A DNA stretch of 7,021 nucleotides, taken from positions 1 through 7,021 of the forward strand of contig CALKUG010000287.1 in the NCBI GenBank assembly GCA_937996765.1, read 5' to 3'. Under the pieces are notes generated by a model, which was not told the DNA's origin, did no database searches, and saw only the letters and a list, made by a program, of their open reading frames with translations. The DNA comes from an uncultured Ignavibacteria bacterium (GTDB lineage Bacteria; Bacteroidota; Ignavibacteria; Ignavibacteriales; Ignavibacteriaceae). This document shows positions 5,000 through 7,021 of the stretch, in pieces (the stretch's first letter is position 1; each line of letters begins with the position of its first letter). Both the position numbers and the translations under genes were made by a program.

Positions 5000-6586
5000 A
5001 TGCAATTGGACAAGGATTTGCTTTCTGCTCAAGAAGCTCGCTCATTAGCTCTTCAGGCAAAAGAAGCACAAAAAGAATTTAAACACTATACACAAAATCA
5101 GGTAGATGCCATTGTTAAGGCAATGTACGAAGCCGGTTACGCTGCAGCCGAACAGCTTGCTAAAATGGCTGCCGAGGAAAGTGGATTTGGTAAATGGCAA
5201 GATAAGGTTACAAAAAATAAGTTTGCAACTAAGAATGTATATGAATCTATTAAAGATTTAAAGACAGTTGGAGTTATAGAGACAGAACAACAAGGTAAGC
5301 TTTTAAAGATTGCGGAGCCCATGGGTGTTGTTGCAGCGCTTATTCCTTCAACCAATCCAACATCAACTGCAATGTTTAAGGCAATAATCTCCTTAAAAGG
5401 CAGAAATGCAATTGTAGCTTCCCCTCACCCTCGTACAACTAATTGCACTATTGAAGCACTGAGGATTATGGCTCAAGCAGCTGAAAAAGCGGGAGCCCCA
5501 CGTGGATTAATACAGTGCATGACGATGCCCACCATAGAGGGAACTCAAGCACTTATGAAAGATAAAAATATTGCAGTTATCTTGGCAACGGGCTCAACCC
5601 CAATGGTGAAATCCGCATACAGCAGTGGCACTCCCGCATACGGTGTTGGCTCTGGTAATGTACCCGCATTTATTGAGCAATCGGCAAACATAAAAAAGGC
5701 GGTAGCTGATATTTTATACGGTACTACATTTGACAATGGAACACTTTGTTCCTCCGAACAAGCTATAATTGTTGATAAACCGATTGCAGCTCAGGTACGC
5801 GCTGAAGCATTGAAGCAAGGTGGATACTTTGTGAACTCAGAGGAAAAAGCAAAACTTGAAAAAACGATGTTCCCCGAGGGGCATCTTAATCCTGCGATTG
5901 TTGGACAGTCTGCCCAGTTTATTGCAGAAAAATCAGGTTTTAAAGTTGCTGATACCGTTCGTGTTTTGATTGTCGAGTGCAGTGAAATAGGTAAATCAGA
6001 GCCACTTTCGCGCGAAAAACTCTCACCTGTACTTGCTTGGTATGAAGCAGCCGGATGGCTTGATGGATGTCATAAATGTATCGACCTACTGAACTTTGGT
6101 GGCGTTGGCCATACAATGGTGATACATTCCAATAATCAAGAAATTATAATGAAATTTGCTCTTGAAAAACCTGCATTCCGCATAGTTGCAAATACTGTTT
6201 CTGCTCTGGGTGGAGTTGGTTATACAACAGCTTTGTTACCATCATTTACATTGGGACCCGGAACATGGGGTGGTAGTATTGTATCAGAGAATGTTTCCGC
6301 TAAACACCTCATTAACATTAAGTATTTAGCATTTGAAACCACATCTATTAATCAAGCCATTGGTACTTCTGTTTCCTCAATGCAAAGCAATGTGCAAAAC
6401 AGTTCTTTTATGACTGAAATAGATGACCGCCTTAGAGCTCGTGCAGGAAATCCGCCGGTAAATTTTTCTGTTTACACACCCGGCGAAAACAAGAACAAAA
6501 AGAAAACTGAGGAGGTTCGTTATGGTACCTCAGGAATTACCGAAACCGAAATCCTCAAAATTATAAAAGATTTCAAAAAGCATTAA
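5000..6586 (+). CDS. CoA-acylating aldehyde dehydrogenase (AdhE N-domain type) with putative C-terminal encapsulation peptide
   Basis: Oxidises an aldehyde, probably acetaldehyde or another short-chain one, to acyl-CoA with NAD+ and CoA, or runs in reverse. The 528 residues align by eye with the N-terminal domain of E. coli AdhE: IPSTNPTSTAMFKAIISLK, SPHPRTTNCTIEAL, DNGTLCSSEQAIIVD with catalytic Cys250 (AdhE Cys246), GGVGHT with His371, LGPGTWGGSIVSENV and KHLINIK. No alcohol dehydrogenase domain follows. Instead, after RLRARAGNPPVNF come a Lys/Glu/Asn-rich linker (about 494-506) and a short amphipathic helix, TSGITETEILKIIKDFKKH (510-528), of the kind that targets enzymes into bacterial microcompartments. 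The ATG at 5000 fits the AdhE N-terminus; a TTG 17 codons earlier would overlap the promoter candidate and add an unrelated hydrophobic stretch. AGGT lies 8 bases before the ATG. The substrate, and whether a shell exists, cannot be decided here. Confidence 0.93.
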   Translation: MQLDKDLLSAQEARSLALQAKEAQKEFKHYTQNQVDAIVKAMYEAGYAAAEQLAKMAAEESGFGKWQDKVTKNKFATKNVYESIKDLKTVGVIETEQQGKLLKIAEPMGVVAALIPSTNPTSTAMFKAIISLKGRNAIVASPHPRTTNCTIEALRIMAQAAEKAGAPRGLIQCMTMPTIEGTQALMKDKNIAVILATGSTPMVKSAYSSGTPAYGVGSGNVPAFIEQSANIKKAVADILYGTTFDNGTLCSSEQAIIVDKPIAAQVRAEALKQGGYFVNSEEKAKLEKTMFPEGHLNPAIVGQSAQFIAEKSGFKVADTVRVLIVECSEIGKSEPLSREKLSPVLAWYEAAGWLDGCHKCIDLLNFGGVGHTMVIHSNNQEIIMKFALEKPAFRIVANTVSALGGVGYTTALLPSFTLGPGTWGGSIVSENVSAKHLINIKYLAFETTSINQAIGTSVSSMQSNVQNSSFMTEIDDRLRARAGNPPVNFSVYTPGENKNKKKTEEVRYGTSGITETEILKIIKDFKKH

Positions 6587-6602
6587 GACTTGCTAAAGCT
6601 TG

Positions 6603-6626
6603 AAGGAGAGGGTTAAACCTCTCCTT
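6603..6626. terminator. Stem-loop between convergent genes, probable bidirectional terminator
   Basis: AAGGAGAGG (6603-6611) and CCTCTCCTT (6618-6626) form a perfect 9-bp stem with a 6-base loop. It starts 17 bases after the aldehyde dehydrogenase stop, and its loop contains the TAA of the convergent aldo/keto reductase. Neither strand has a clear U-run after the stem, so termination efficiency is uncertain; it could instead block convergent read-through or protect mRNA 3' ends. Confidence 0.6.
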
Positions 6627-7021
6627 GCCAAGTATCTCCAAATTCATTAAATGTTCCTCGTATATACTGCACAACTTCCTCGGGCAAACGTCCGCGTTTT
6701 ATACTCTTCATATTTTCTTTAATACGCTCAACCTTATTGGTACCAACAATACATGAATCCACACCCCAAGTATAAGCTGTAAAACGCAGTGCTGTATCCG
6801 AGGGATCCTCTCCTAATTCCAATGCCATGGTTTTCAACCGCTCCCAATACACTTCGGCATAATTGCCAACCGGTCGCTCTGCGTAAGTCCAACAAGCATT
6901 TGCAATTGGTCTTTTAGCAATAACTCCTAAACCTCTATTTTTAGCCTCGGGTAATAGGTATTTAAAATTCTTTTGGTCGCAAATATTTATTGATGTTTGA
7001 ATAGAACGAAATCTACCGGAA
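6613..7021 (-). CDS. Aldo/keto reductase, C-terminal part; partial at right edge
   Basis: About 135 C-terminal residues of an NAD(P)H-dependent aldo/keto reductase, open from the window edge (first full codon at 7020) to TAA at 6615-6613. Visible family signatures are RSIQTSINICDQ, a barrel strand in GLGVIAKRPIANACW, ALRFTAYTWGVDSCIVGT (the usual 'ALRF...I.G' segment near the cofactor phosphate site) and NKVERIKENMKSI, ending FGDTWQGEV. The catalytic Asp-Tyr-Lys-His tetrad belongs to the N-terminal half outside the window, so activity and substrate cannot be judged. An internal GTG at 6852 could be mistaken for a start, but the family similarity continues well upstream of it. The gene converges on the aldehyde dehydrogenase with 26 bases between the stop codons; a shared pathway is possible but unsupported by co-transcription. 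Confidence 0.88.
   Translation of the reverse strand, partial: SGRFRSIQTSINICDQKNFKYLLPEAKNRGLGVIAKRPIANACWTYAERPVGNYAEVYWERLKTMALELGEDPSDTALRFTAYTWGVDSCIVGTNKVERIKENMKSIKRGRLPEEVVQYIRGTFNEFGDTWQGEV

Noticed and set aside
5137..5736. Minus-strand open frames inside the aldehyde dehydrogenase gene (5137-5355 and 5545-5736)
   Set aside because: They are antisense to conserved catalytic-domain sequence and show no independent coding signal.
1..7021. Mobile element, CRISPR array, rRNA or tRNA
   Set aside because: No terminal inverted repeats, transposase or integrase motifs, regularly spaced direct repeats, or tRNA/rRNA signature sequences were seen on either strand.

Overview
The window looks like chromosomal DNA of a low-to-moderate GC Gram-negative bacterium of the Bacteroidota/Chlorobiota (Ignavibacteria-like) group. 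This is inferred from A-rich, mostly Shine-Dalgarno-poor start regions, promoter candidates of the TTTG / TAnnTTTG type used in that group, and an operon pairing a LiaF-like membrane protein with a LytS-type kinase and a LytTR regulator. The genus cannot be told from the sequence. No rRNA, tRNA, CRISPR array or insertion sequence is visible.

Layout. Bases 1-1703 (minus strand) hold the first 567 residues of a large class II, B12-dependent ribonucleotide reductase (nrdJ), cut by the left edge. Bases 1704-2165 are a divergent intergenic region. On the minus strand it carries a long nrdJ leader with a stem-loop and a doubtful 45-codon ORF. In its middle are several dyads. On the plus strand it has a promoter candidate preceded by a tandem repeat spaced like a LytTR-family operator. 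Bases 2166-4884 are a compact plus-strand operon: a LiaF-like protein with four membrane segments and an IFGG-repeat domain, a LytS-type histidine kinase, a LytTR response regulator overlapping it by 8 bases, and a 66-residue membrane protein starting 3 bases after the regulator. Bases 5000-6586 encode a CoA-acylating aldehyde dehydrogenase resembling the N-terminal half of AdhE, but with a C-terminal linker and short amphipathic helix that resembles a bacterial-microcompartment encapsulation peptide. A perfect 9-bp stem-loop (6603-6626) separates it from a convergent minus-strand aldo/keto reductase, of which only the C-terminal 136 residues or so are in the window.

How the parts may work together. 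The central operon reads as a self-contained membrane-sensing signalling module. The kinase has no large extracytoplasmic domain, so the LiaF-like protein is the likely sensory or inhibitory partner, and the tandem ACCGATTT repeats suggest that the LytTR regulator controls its own operon. NrdJ supplies deoxyribonucleotides independently of oxygen and seems unrelated to that operon. The aldehyde dehydrogenase has its own promoter candidate and would convert an aldehyde, NAD+ and CoA to acyl-CoA, possibly inside a microcompartment whose shell genes are not in this window.
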